Below are positions 35,421 through 47,093 of a stretch of DNA of 64,000 nt, piece after piece (position 1 is the stretch's first letter; each line of letters starts with the position of its first letter). Source of the DNA: Zhengitettix transpicula (Eukaryota > Arthropoda > Insecta > Orthoptera > Tetrigidae). The position numbers were made by a program, and so were the translations under genes. The notes beneath the pieces are model-generated. The model was not told the origin of the DNA. It searched no databases and was given only the letters and a program-made list of their open reading frames with translations. The DNA is taken from positions 221,246,746-221,310,745 of the forward strand of contig CM073590.1 in NCBI GenBank assembly GCA_037074705.1, in the 5' to 3' direction.

Positions 35421-37960
35421 CTGGATGTATAGAAATAGCGAGGAAACGGCTTGTGTATAGACGGGAAGTATCATGTTTCCCTCCCCTTTTTTTGAAGAAT
35501 AACTGCCAAACAATACTTCAGTTTCGCGCCTCTAAAATAAAAGTGTATATAACCGATTCTTAGTAAAGAGGAAAACGAGAACTGGCCAAATAATAAAAAG
35601 ACGTGTTTCATAGCAACTGACTTTTGTAGCAGATTTTATAAAAGTAACTAATTTTCTTTGAACGATAGTAAAGTTTTTGTAAAGTTTCTGGCACAGGAGC
35701 AAGCCAAGTGAAGACTGGTATAGCAACTCCTTCTTCTGCCTTTCGGCAATGCAAAAACTTGCAAACTCTTCGTCTTCATAAACTTAAGTTATATTAACAG
35801 AACGCTTTCCTATTAACGTCCCACGCCACGATGTGAATTAATTCTGCCGCAGTACTTGTCAAATTTAACAATTAGTTACAGGGAAAAAATTTCAAAGATG
35901 TAAAAAAAAATAATGTACCTCAAACAGTGTATTTTTCCTCTTTATAATATATTCTCAAAAAAAACTTTTAATAGCATTATCTTACTGCAAAATATTGGGA
36001 GACATTCAATTAACTATATTTCGAAATACGACAACCGTTGATATTTAAGTAACCACTTTTTGTATAGAGACAATATATCGCTATATGCAGTGGCCTGGAC
36101 ATTTTATGTATAAATTATAGAGGTTCATTGAGGGGTAGTACCAACAGTAAGATTATTTGTTATCGGTTACTTACAGATGAAGCAAACTAAACGAAACATC
36201 ATACTTATTTTATTCAAATATAACTCACGACATACTCTAGTTATCTCCTCTTTATAAAAATACTGAATACGAACAGATCAAAAAATTAACCCTTATGTGG
36301 AAATGAGAGTGTTGGGGATGGAGGTAATACCTGTTAGTAGAGTGTGTCGCCACCTACCACGTTCGTTACTAATTTGTAACAGATTACTTATTTCAACCTC
36401 CGCTCATCATTTGTAAGGAAAGTTGGAGGAAACAAAAGATCCAATTAGCAGAGCTGAACGGGGGTTAGAAACTCAATTACAAATTGTGCAATTTACATTT
36501 GGACGTAAGTATAATAACATATGAATAATTTTCATATGGATTTCTACTGAGTGCATATATTTACATATTTTTTATATTATTTCCAACGAATATAAAAATT
36601 GATCTGCGTATTTCTGTTTCTTATATGCATTTTATGAGCATGTGTCAATATAGAAAGTCGCAACTCAATAAAAAATCCTTTATGTTGAGGTATTTGACAT
36701 AAAATTTAATTAGTAGATGACTGCCGACTATTAGAATTATATTCTGATAAATAAATACTGCCAGTGTTTTATCAGTTCTTCATTTTACAAATTCGACTTG
36801 ATGTCATATTCATTCAAAAACCAACTTAATAAAATTCAAACATTTTAGAGAAATGACATTTACTTATTTATATTGTTGCATAATGAATCAGACATTTAAA
36901 TAAATAATAGTTTGTATACATACCTTGACGGTGCGTTATTATAAAATTGTAAATATATGTATATTATGTATAAGGTCTTGCATCCGGCTGTCGTATTAGA
37001 CCATGATAGTTATTTATCAGTATATACTGTTAGATATTAAAAACGGTAATTGAAATATTTTTATTCAAGATATTTTTAACGACTGTTTACCAAATTATAA
37101 TAATATATACCTTCCTTGAAAATTGATTTCAAATATGTCTCACCTTTAAATTTTCTAACTATTTTTGTAAAAAAAACCTCATTGTTTATTGAATTTTTAC
37201 AAAAATAATGGTTACAAGGACAGACAACGTGAATTTACGTTTGTATCTCGGACAGTGTTGATGTATGTGAGAGTCGATGTAGAGTCGAAGTATCTATGTG
37301 CAATAATAAATTTTAACGTGGTAGTGGTTTCATTTTATATTATCACTACGACATGATGGATATTTATATGCATTCAGAAAGAAAAGTATCATGTTTATAT
37401 AATGACAGACACTGAGAAATATAGTCAAACTTCGTTCTGTATTGGACACCTACATTAAATGTTGATGACGCAGACAGAATTTTTTAAATTATATTTTGTT
37501 TAATGTGTTTCTCATTTCACGGGTGTGCGTATATTTTTGTTACTTAGCAGTACGGCGCACTAACAGCAAAGTTTGAAATATTGAGATGTATGAGTAATAA
37601 TTATTTTAATGTTAAGTAAGAAATAATGTCAGATATGAAAAATTTACGTCTGTGTTGAAAATTAATAATGTCAGAGTTGAATTAATGAAGTTTACTGTTT
37701 TTATTTCAAAAGTATTAGGAAGATATTAATTTTTGTATATTACATATCTTTTCAAATTAAACTGTTCGTCTTAAGTTTTCATTCATTCGTTTTGTGTATA
37801 AATTATAGCTATAATTTACTGCAGGAATGTTCAATTTCCTATTCTAAAATGATTGTCAGAATTTTATACAGTATAATTCATAGAGATCCATTACTACGGA
37901 GGTTTCGCGGAGCTTGTTTCAACTTAAAATAAAACGAGATTCTGTGCTGGATATCGACGC
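35421..37960. other. AT-rich stretch, nothing recognised
   Basis: A short inverted repeat CATATGAA/TTCATATG lies near 36519-36538, and a balanced patch at 36290-36470. No frame of note. Confidence 0.45.
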
Positions 37961-38290
37961 CTAATTCAATTTATTCCCTTAGGTAAGCGTCAATCAATGG
38001 GTATATTAAATGGATACGAAGTGAGTTTGTGTAACGCAGAGCTGTTTCCGCAACTCGGAATGCTAAAATTGAGAGAAATTTCCCGATCCGTTTTTCAATC
38101 TCCGCCGATTGTTGTCGAAGCGGTGCCATTTCCGGAGTCTACAAGGCGACACAGGGGGCCAGGGAATAACATCTGGAGAAACGCCGGTAGCCAAGAATTA
38201 ATTCTCCACATTACTGGCTACCGGCCATTGAATTCTAAACTCTTGGAACAAAGGGACAAAGCGTCATAGTTGCCCCACGTACAGCGCCAA
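37960..38290. other. Balanced block containing a strong hairpin
   Basis: A 90-codon plus frame (37997-38269) runs through it, preceded by ATTCCCTTAG and GTAAGC, but the peptide shows no domain. The hairpin at 38183-38225 lies inside. Confidence 0.28.
38183..38225. other. 11-bp perfect inverted repeat with palindromic loop
   Basis: GCCGGTAGCCA (38183-38193) and TGGCTACCGGC (38215-38225) are exact reverse complements. The loop begins with the 12-bp palindrome AGAATTAATTCT (38194-38205). A GC-rich stem like this is unusual in AT-rich DNA. Options are an RNA hairpin, a protein site or chance; it is too short for a typical pre-miRNA. Confidence 0.7.
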
Positions 38291-39010
38291 TATCGTCTGT
38301 AAAACTATCTCCTTTCTTTAATCCTCTGGAGCTGAATTAAACTAGCGTTGATTGTCTTCTATACTAATAGATAATGTTTTACTTTGAATTGATTTAAATC
38401 CAATGCACGTATTAAAAAATTATAAAACCTACACTTAACTAGTCTAAATAAACAGTATACAATGCAGAGTTAACCTCTGATAAATAATATTGTGTAGTTC
38501 CCTTGAATTACACTTTTGAAATTCCATAATTGGATATTATTTCTGCAGTTAAGGATTAACTATTATTTACTAGTAAATATTTTCATGCGTTCTACCTTAT
38601 GTTTGAATGTACATAGCATAGATTTAAACTTTGATTCATCAATAAATTATAATCCAACTTACTTCTCTCTCCATGTTGACTTCTGCTCAATACGTATAAG
38701 AAAATGTTTTTACTAATGCATAAGAGTAAGTATATTTTGCCCTTCAAGTATATTCTTCCAAGTAAATGTTAATAAATACATAATGGTTTCGGGGAAAATT
38801 GATGCAAGCCAAAGGAAACATATATCATCTGATTATAAGAGTTCAAAAGTCAGTTTTTGTAAAAATACAATCCTGATGCTATTGATAATATTTTTATAAT
38901 TTAATATACCTTCTCTTCAAAAAATACCTATTAATTAAAATGTTTGTTAATATTAACTAATGAAGGTAGGTTCAACTTATATATCTTCTTTATTTTCGCT
39001 TTATTAACCA
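38291..39010. other. AT-rich stretch, nothing recognised
   Basis: A 66-codon frame without domain; no repeat seen. Confidence 0.5.
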
Positions 39011-39011
39011 A

Positions 39012-39500
39012 CTAGGAGGGTGCTGGAGTTGCTCGGGTATTAATTTATATGAGCCCGAAAAATTAATTAATTATACATTAATCTATTAGTCAAAAAGTGG
39101 TTTAACCTATCTACTTAGAGGTAATTCTAATTTGATCATAACCTATTTCTACCTTTAGAGTAGAACAAATGCTCCCAAAACCAAATATTATCAAAAATAG
39201 TATTAAAAAATATACTTGGTACCTTTATACAATCAAATATACACCCACTACAGTAAGAGAGTTAATTATACTCCAGGTGCCCTAAACGAGGCAAAAAAAA
39301 TTATTCATGTAACTCAAGAGTACAAAAAATACTCCCTGTACCATTGAGAGTAAAAACACTTCCGGTACATTTAAAGATTCAAAATTATTTGCCATTTCTT
39401 AAGAGGGTCAATATTACTTTAGGTTCCTTACACTCCTTGTATGCTAAGAGAATACAACATACTCACATAATAAAGACAAAAATAGATAATATTTTAAGAC
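39012..39500 (+). repeat. Degenerate minisatellite, first block
   Basis: About a dozen units of roughly 26-35 bp vary around the pattern AAGAGAGT, CAAAAATACTCC, CGGTACC. Clear examples are AGAGAGTTAATTATACTCCA, AGAGTACAAAAAATACTCCC and AGAGTAAAAACACTTCCGG. Identity between units is low, so the array is old. The same pattern resumes at 39991. Confidence 0.65.
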
Positions 39501-39990
39501 TGCAAATAAGTGGTTTATTTAAATAAAACGAATTTAATCTTAATTTATTCAGTGTATTATAATCAAAACACTATTGCTAGAAGGCGATGGCAGTGAACGT
39601 CATTGAAACGTCGCGAATACAATTGTTTACTTTGTTAGAAGCGCAAGAAGACTTTATTAAAAACATTTAGTTTTTATTTAAGAATGGAGCCTTCAAACAT
39701 AAGGTAATCATCGCCTGGATTTACAAACATTTACAAAAAACATTACATTAATTTAATTCAGAATAAATCAATAAATCCACTTCCTTACTTTCAATACTTT
39801 GCGTACGCTATTTTTACTTTAATTCAACGACTCTATTTATCCTTGGCAGAAAACAAAATAGTGTATTGACCACACATAAAACACGTTTATAGCAAATATA
39901 CATTCCTATATTTGTTACAACTATTTATAGCTTTTTATCATATGTAATTTTTCATTGTAAGAATCTTACATCAATTTTCATATTTTACTT
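39501..39990. other. Unrelated segment splitting the minisatellite
   Basis: About 490 bp without the repeat pattern, bounded on both sides by AAAGACAAAAATAG (39474 and 39993). This may be an insertion that split one array, or a segment duplicated along with a unit. No transposon ends are recognised. Confidence 0.35.
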
Positions 39991-40147
39991 AGAAAGACAA
40001 AAATAGTTACTTTACGTTAAGAGAGTCAAAAAGAGTAAAAAATACTCCCGGTACCTTAAGTGAGTCGGAGATACTCCCAATAGTCCCGGTACCTAATAAG
40101 GGCCAATAATATCCCGGTACTTAAAGAGAAAAAAATCTCCCTGAAAT
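39991..40147 (+). repeat. Degenerate minisatellite, second block
   Basis: AAGAGAGTCAAAAAGAGTA with ATACTCCCGGTACC, then AAGTGAGTCGGAGATACTCC with CGGTACC, then AATATCCCGGTAC. This holds the clearest units and gives the best consensus; CCCGGTAC occurs three times. Confidence 0.7.
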
Positions 40148-41740
40148 TTAGAATGTCTACCTCTTCCACCCCTACCTCTATAGGTATACGCGTTTTACTT
40201 ATCCAAAATTTTTTTCGAAAAATAAGTATTATCTGTACAAAATATTATATAATTTTCAGATCCTTTTTAAGGTTGTACGCGACCACTGTTTTCTCCATCC
40301 ACCTCCACTTCTATGGGCAGAACTACAACTTAAGCGGCATATCATATCAGCGACTTCCATAACTCCGGATTCAACAAAGTGCACATGTGATTATTATATT
40401 GATGTGATAACTGAGGTATTCGGAATATGTAGCAGGTTATATGTCTCCCTCTTTGAAAAGAATTTGCTCTGTAGATCAATCGGAGATTTCTTCATATTAC
40501 AGACACTGATACTTTTACAAAATCTGATTTTAGCTCAACTATTGAACAACACGCATAAACGTGTCCTGAAATTGAGTATCTACGCCAAACACTGTATAAA
40601 CTCTCTATTGTATCATTATCAGGCAACAGGACATCAAATTAATTATTCTGCTCCATCGGAAGCAGTATCGTGTAATAGGATGCACTTTAATGTACTCATT
40701 TTACATAAAACTTGACGGGCAAACAAGCTCTAATGTAATACCAGTTTTAATGCATAAATTTGAAGGGTATGCATACTAATTGCACGCAGATTGTGTATAG
40801 TAAGAGAAAACCCGACGGCTCTTTACAGTTGGAATAGATACGGACTGACGGATAAGTATCATTCGCCTCATAGCGAACTCAGTTGGTCCGTTTATTAATT
40901 AACAACCAAAATCATTAGATATAATCCAAGGTTGGAGTAACAATGGTTTATATAATGGTAGAAATGGGAAATAAAGCAGTTTCTTGTTACTAACTATAAT
41001 TAGTACCGTAACTATAGTTAAAAACGCTTCATTTTATTTTTTAGAAGAAGAAGATAAAAGAAGAAACATTAACATATATTATTAACGAAGAGAAAATAGA
41101 GAACAATTCGCATAGGTGAAGGTGAATAAATCATTATATGAAATACAAGTAAAACATATGTGTTACTATACTTTCTATTTTTGGGTAGCATCAACAAGTT
41201 ATTAATATATGTTATTATGAGAGAAAGAAGAGGAGATGCCTCGTAGTATTTTTGTTACCATACATATAACCCAAATTATGTTTTCTCCTAGGATCGTCTT
41301 AAAATTACGAATTGTATTTACTCGTAAATAATTACAAATATTTGTTTAAGGATGTTTTAGAATATATTGAAAAAACCGTTGCATTGCAAAGTATATAAAA
41401 CTGAATAAAACGAATATTATTTTATAACAGATACAAAATGTGACTGATTTCACGACGTTCCCTTTCTTACACATTATTAATAATTTTCCTATAATGATAA
41501 CTTACAGATTGTACTAGTTTTGGTAGGCGCAGTAACTTTTCTAGTCTTACTTTCAGTATGTATATTGAAAAATAATATAAAATATTTATTCTAGGAATAA
41601 CAGGTCTTATTTTGCCTTAATTCTATATTGGGTACGTTTTATAATGGACTTTTAAGTATCACAGGTGCATTTGTTGAATATTAGAAAACATGTTATGAAA
41701 TCCTAGTAATTTAAGAGAAACAAAGTATCACACTGCTAGT
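40148..41740. other. AT-rich stretch, nothing recognised
   Basis: Frames at 40153-40362 and 40404-40715 (103 codons) have no domain. A 12-bp palindrome TAACTATAGTTA occurs near 41011. No repeat family seen. Confidence 0.45.
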
Positions 41741-42030
41741 GTAAGCCACTGCATCGATACTGCTATTTACTGGAATGGCTTTAACATGATCCTGGCCTAT
41801 TGCGTTACACGGAAGATCCGAGTCTCCATGGCAACCGTATGTCACGGCTTTCCCCGCGGTCTGCTCCGATGTCACAATTATGACTGTCACATCTAATTTA
41901 AAGTAGTACGACTCCGTTGTTGATTCGCTGTGCCGTTGCTCAATCCACGCACCTAATTTAATTTTACACTTAAATTCATTAAGTGCTTGTTTTAGAGCGG
42001 CGGTTTCTCGTCCCTAGGCGAAAGTAAAGT
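41740..42030. other. Balanced block with RFX X-box
   Basis: A patch of about 290 bp of higher G+C with no open frame of size. It contains a full X-box (listed separately) and several TGTCAC words. Best reading is an enhancer or promoter-type element. Confidence 0.3.
41822..41835 (+). promoter_or_regulatory. RFX X-box GTCTCCATGGCAAC
   Basis: The 14-mer fits both half-sites of the RFX consensus (GTHNCC-AT-RGNAAC) without mismatch. In animals RFX factors use such boxes to drive ciliary genes, usually within a few hundred bp of the start. No gene is recognised nearby. One-mismatch versions are at 2619-2632 and 49821-49834. Confidence 0.4.
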
Positions 42031-43490
42031 ATTTGGATCTCGTATCAAATTATGCAGTGGTTTCTGCTACAAATTGTGTTAGAAAATATATTCGACGCAT
42101 TCTGCACAAATTATTCTACCTAACATATTGCTCGTGTAATACAGGCGTTTGTTGTGAATTTATATCTCACACACCCACGCACAGAACGAATGCAGATATT
42201 TTTTAAAATTATTTGCAGTAATTGGACGAGGCATTTTAATTAATTTCAGTCAATTAAGTACAAATAGTTTGTCTGTTTCAAAGTTGTTAATAAATTATTA
42301 AGAATTACGATTTAAATTTAAACTTTTATTATTTTACATTATGGGGAGAATAATCATGAATAATCAAATTTACAATAATGAATAAGAATTTTTGCCGTGT
42401 CTCATAAGTGGATAAATGTAGTCACTAAAACATTTAATGCAGTATTTCAAATTTTTATAGCAAGGTTTATACGTACGTTTCAGTTATAACGTCTGGCATG
42501 TCGATATGGAAAAATATTTTTTCAACATGTAATTTATTTATCTGAACAACGTGAAAAATCCTAAATTTGAAATATTTTAAGAATAATAAGTATTTGGACA
42601 CCAAGTCGAAACCATTATTTAAATACCTATTTCAAAGTTTTCATAGCGATAAATTTCATTGACTGTCACACGATTGTAATAAATAAGCAACTTAGAACGA
42701 CAATATTTGAAACGATATCTTTAATAGCGTATGGTAACGGCAAAATCATTTTAATTGAAATATGTCTTGGAGGAAGACGAGAGAAAAATTGTGTCACTCA
42801 GTTGACCGAAGTTATTTCCATCTCTTAATTCAGTTGGAGGAGAATTTGAATTTTCTTTCTCTCTGTAACTTAAAGAATGTTATTTACAATTCAAAATGGA
42901 GTTCACTTAAAGCGATACGAAGAATAATGAGATAATGGAAATTCAATTTTTATTTATTTTTAAACGTGGCCCTTCTGAATCCAGGGCTATCTAAACAATG
43001 GCACACAACTCGCTTCGTTTGAAATCACCAACAAAGTTTACATAACTTTTCAACATTCGAACAAAGGAAGAACTCGTATTTAGGTTATGACGTAAAAGAA
43101 TTCTGTAAGAAAATATTTAGTCATCGAAATCACTGACTTGACTTGTGATAGGAAATCGAACACAGAATAACCAATTAGTACGCGGTCTCTATAAGCAATT
43201 AAATAGCGGCTGGATTGAAATAATGTCGTTTGTTCTTAAAATAATACATTTATAATGGAATATTTACAAATTGTTATACCATTAAATCTACACTGCGGTA
43301 GGATTTTCAGTGAGATCTTCACGAGGTATATGGAAGAGATGATATTTTCCATTTGAGATTTTTTCACATAAAATAATTAACCTCAATTATGATCATGTAT
43401 ACAAAAAAAATACTACTAAAATCATTGCACTTTTTGGAAGGACAGAAGTAAAAAATATTATACTGTAGAGGCTGCATCCACGTTCGTAAA
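42031..43490. other. AT-rich stretch, nothing recognised
   Basis: No frame, repeat or RNA gene recognised. Confidence 0.5.
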
Positions 43491-43492
43491 AT

Positions 43493-43502
43493 ACACACAC
43501 AC

Positions 43503-43550
<48 letters not shown>
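43493..43550. repeat. Compound (CA)n(CATA)n(TA)n microsatellite
   Basis: ACACAC passes into CATACATACA and then about 18 TA units. The 66-codon minus frame here is its low-complexity translation. Confidence 0.95.
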
Positions 43551-43556
<6 letters not shown>

Positions 43557-43954
43557 TGTAACATGTCAATAAGTGTGTCCGTTTACCTGTGTATTTTGTA
43601 TATTGTCAAATATTTTGTATATGGTTAAGTTGTTCTGTGGAGGCTAGAATCAAAGCAATTGGGGCTTGCGCGCGATTGACATTGTTGATGTCTTGAAAGT
43701 CAGTCCGCCTTTCGGATTCTCAGCAAGCAGGTTGCTGAAAACACGTGGTCTCTCATTACGAGGCCCGGAGATTGTAGAAAGCTTCTCGTACAGAAACTGT
43801 ACTTAATTCTGCGTGTTGGTAGATCAAAACCACGCCTGAGTAATTGACTTTATTCAGATCGTGAGAAGTAAATTATTAAAATCAATTTGATAAAATAACG
43901 TCCAATAATTGACTTATTATCCAAAACTCTAGTTCCAAGTCGGAACTTATTACA
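43557..43954 (+). mobile_element. Possible solo LTR
   Basis: A segment of about 398 bp of distinct, more balanced composition runs from TGTAACATGTC to GGAACTTATTACA, with the TG...CA ends of retroviral-type LTRs. The right part has TAATTGACTTTATTCAGATC and then AATAATTGACTTATTATCC, like the R/U5 region of Gypsy or BEL LTRs. No target-site duplication matches (TATAT against GTCAT), the left end abuts a microsatellite, and no second copy is in the window. The call is therefore weak. Confidence 0.25.
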
Positions 43955-44569
43955 GTCATCGAGGTTTAATTACTACAGGTTTTTGAAACCAGTCTTCTAC
44001 AATATCATATTTTGGAAAGTACCACATGACTAATTTTAATCAATACATAGCTACCTCAATAATGGTCAAGTAACGCGTCCTGCCGTATATAAATTTTAAA
44101 ACATTAATACAGATTACTCTTCCATAAATGAGTTACTGAACATCGATTGATTTCGCGCATTCGCCAGACGTCAAAGAAATTTGGCTACAAAAAAAATGGA
44201 AATTGGTAACTGGAGCAACCTTATTGACAATGTAAGTTGATTAGTGTTTAGTAAATCGTTGTGAATAATAATAGTATCTAACACAGAATTATCAAAATGT
44301 TTGTTCGTGAGACATTAGTTTCAAACGTTATGACTACAACTGGTAATTGTTCACGTAACTACATATTTCATTGGAACAGAACGGTGACACATGTCACACA
44401 GCGCGCAAAACTATGGCACCGTCGTACGAAAAATTTTCAGGGAGTGTTATTTAAGTGACCGCCAAGATGCGATCTCATTCCTTCGGACATCTTCCCGTGG
44501 ATTTGTTTGAAATTGCAGGTTTACGAGAATAAGCCCCAAACGAGCCTTAATCTTCAATAGAACATTGCC

Positions 44570-44760
44570 TCATTTGTTGTAAAGGTAAGCATTTTTGCCT
44601 CGCATCACAAAGGTCCCGGGTTCGAATCCCGGCGAGTGCGTGGATAATATGTATGTCTTCCCATACTAAATAACTCCCGTCAATTAGCACCCCGACAAAA
44701 GAGAAGAGATAAAATGCAACTGAATACCTAATGAACTCAAATGTAAATAATTAAATTTTA
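44570..44760 (+). repeat. tRNA-derived SINE, copy 2
   Basis: The T-arm is perfect (CCGGG, TTCGAAT, CCCGG; 44616-44632) and the B box is GGTTCGAATCC (44619-44629). The A-box part TTGTTGTAAAGGTAAGC is more decayed. The body after GGCGAG(T/C)GC matches copy 1 at 6542 over about 70 bp before diverging. It is not a functional tRNA because the acceptor and anticodon arms do not pair. Confidence 0.75.
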
Positions 44761-45069
44761 CAAAAAACATTTCACAAATTACCACGCGATAATGGACTTT
44801 ACTTCTATTAATTTATTTTGGAAGCACATGCGTGTCTAAAATTAATTTTTAATATGTCATAATTAAATTTTTATTATTACTTGTCGGTTATATTCGGTCC
44901 GTTTTAAATGTTGACACCATATATATTGTTCTATATAACATAGGTATAGGAGAACTGTAAAATAATGTTAATTATCATGACATGAGGTTGTAAGGACAAG
45001 CGTTCTAATCACGTAGAGGTAAAACATTTTTCCGTAATTGGGTCCTTTATCCCGAATTTAATAGCATTA

Positions 45070-45560
45070 TACAAAGTCTTGGGAGACGAGCTAACCGCAG
45101 AGCAGAGGGCGGGCTGCGCTAATTCCATTAGCCAAGGGGCGCCTTAACCCCCCCGACCCTCTTCCACTGCTATCACGAGCTCGTAGCACATAAAACACAA
45201 ACTTTGTTTGTTTGTCCGTTGACAGATGGTGCTGAGGCGACCATTTACTCGATCCTCTTTTTTTATTCGGGCGTCCCAGCAGCGGCAGCACCGCCTACAA
45301 GACTCCTTTTGTGCGGCACTTTTATCAAGTTTGTTCTTAAAGAGTTCTCTCGGCGACTGCTTTATCTCTATCTGACACCTCGGCTCTTCCAGCTATCGAG
45401 ACGTTCGCACTCGCACGGAGAAATATCTGTTCGTTAAGACCCTGCTCCGGACACACGTCAGCAGAGATCTGTTCGTCACAGATGGCTGCTGTCGGTCCAG
45501 ACCTTCCGTCGCCTCAAACACAATGGCGCCGACGTCTACCTTACACATGCGGTCGTACAA
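45070..45560. other. GC-rich block, candidate promoter or conserved element
   Basis: This is the strongest rise in G+C and CpG in the window (for example CCCCCCCGACC near 45150, AATGGCGCCGACG near 45523, CGGCAGCACCGCC near 45284). Frames overlap on both strands (45091-45291 minus, 45204-45437 plus) without a recognisable domain. A promoter, enhancer or first exon of a gene outside the window are all possible. Confidence 0.3.
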
Positions 45561-47090
45561 AGTTATTGGAATTATTTAAATTTTGTAAATCGCGAATATG
45601 AAAGATTGCTACAGGATGAGTACATAATTAAACAGCATTAATTTCTTTCAAGTTTCACTTTCCTCTCCTATGCAAGCGGAATGTGGTTTGCGCACAATAA
45701 TGACTGCTGCGACCTAACCCAGTCTGGCACAATATAATGGATTGATTCTCTGTGGTTCACCAATTTCGAATAGGAAAACACTAATTGGTCTTGCTGACCT
45801 CAGATTCCCCGGTGAATACTCGACCGCACTGCAGGCTTTTCCCGGCTGGACGCTGAACCACATTAACACTTATTCACTTACTGCTGCATTCCACGACACA
45901 CTCTTGATTGGCCGATGCGATGCCAACATAGCCAAGGTTTACAATATTTCATCCTGTAGTACACTTGCAAGTAATAAAACATCAAGGAGCCCAGTATATA
46001 TGTAAATATCGAATTTTTACAAAAATTTGTGAAAATTTGAAACAAGAATCGAAGGAATCAAAAACTTACGTCCTTACGTTCACTGATAAATGCAATGTTA
46101 TTAGATGTAAACGTAAATAAATAAAAAGAATAAATAAGAGAATGACTTAATTTCCCATAGATCCTCATGAGATGCAAAGCTTCATGAGTGTAGAAAGTGT
46201 AGTAAATTTTAATTATTTTGGGCCTAACACTAATTAACTAATAACTTAATTTACATAAGAATAATTTTTAATAAAATTATTCATAAAACTACACACTATT
46301 GAAGCTCAGCTTTAAAAGAAGACACCAAACGAAGAGAGATGATATTTAGGAACACAAATTATTCTGTTTTATGTCTCAGAAATAAGTAACATCACTGTAT
46401 ATAAAACTTTCATAATTCATAATGCAAAGAATTTTGTAAATTTAATTAAAATACGTAAGAAAACAGATTTTCGCGTCATCCTATTTATTGATTAAAATTA
46501 AATTCTTATTTATAAAATTATTATAATTCTTACTTACCCCAAAACATATTTCAATAATTAAAGACTATTAATTCTAACTATTTACACCGTGATTACAAGT
46601 TTATTTATAATTATATTTATTTTCCAAAAATTCATTTTCGGAATATGAGTGGATGAACAGAAATTTGGTAATCTCACTTTTGAATGAACTGAAGTCCTTC
46701 TTAAATTCTTAATGTCATCAGGTGGTTTCTTAAAAAAAAAATTATTTGGGTATATGCCACCATTCTTTTGGGCAACCAACAGAGACTGATAAGTCTTATG
46801 TTAATTATTTTATATCTTGTAATTAATGCATATCTGAGTTATTATACAATCAGTGAGTAAATAAATTGATCATAGTGTAAGTGTGCCTCCATGGTAATAC
46901 AACAAGAGTTAGGCTTGATACATTTCTCCTCAATGACAGCAATTTAGAAATAGTACGTAACTCCTCGTAGTAGTAGATCATTTAATTTGAGTTTCAGCCG
47001 AAATTTTTATAACGTGTGCACAATTATAAAGGTATTTATAATAACCGTAGACTTTAAAACTTAATTGTTTATCGACACAAAATGAGATTT
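45561..47090. other. Balanced patch then AT-rich stretch
   Basis: A plus frame of 87 codons at 45742-46005 lies in a balanced patch (45660-45960) and has no domain. From 46010 the sequence is AT-rich with nothing recognised. Confidence 0.4.
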
Positions 47091-47093
47091 AAG

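Noticed and set aside
44585..44640. Functional tRNA gene with perfect T-arm
   Set aside because: Only the T-arm is intact; the D and acceptor arms are decayed and copy 1 shares the body.
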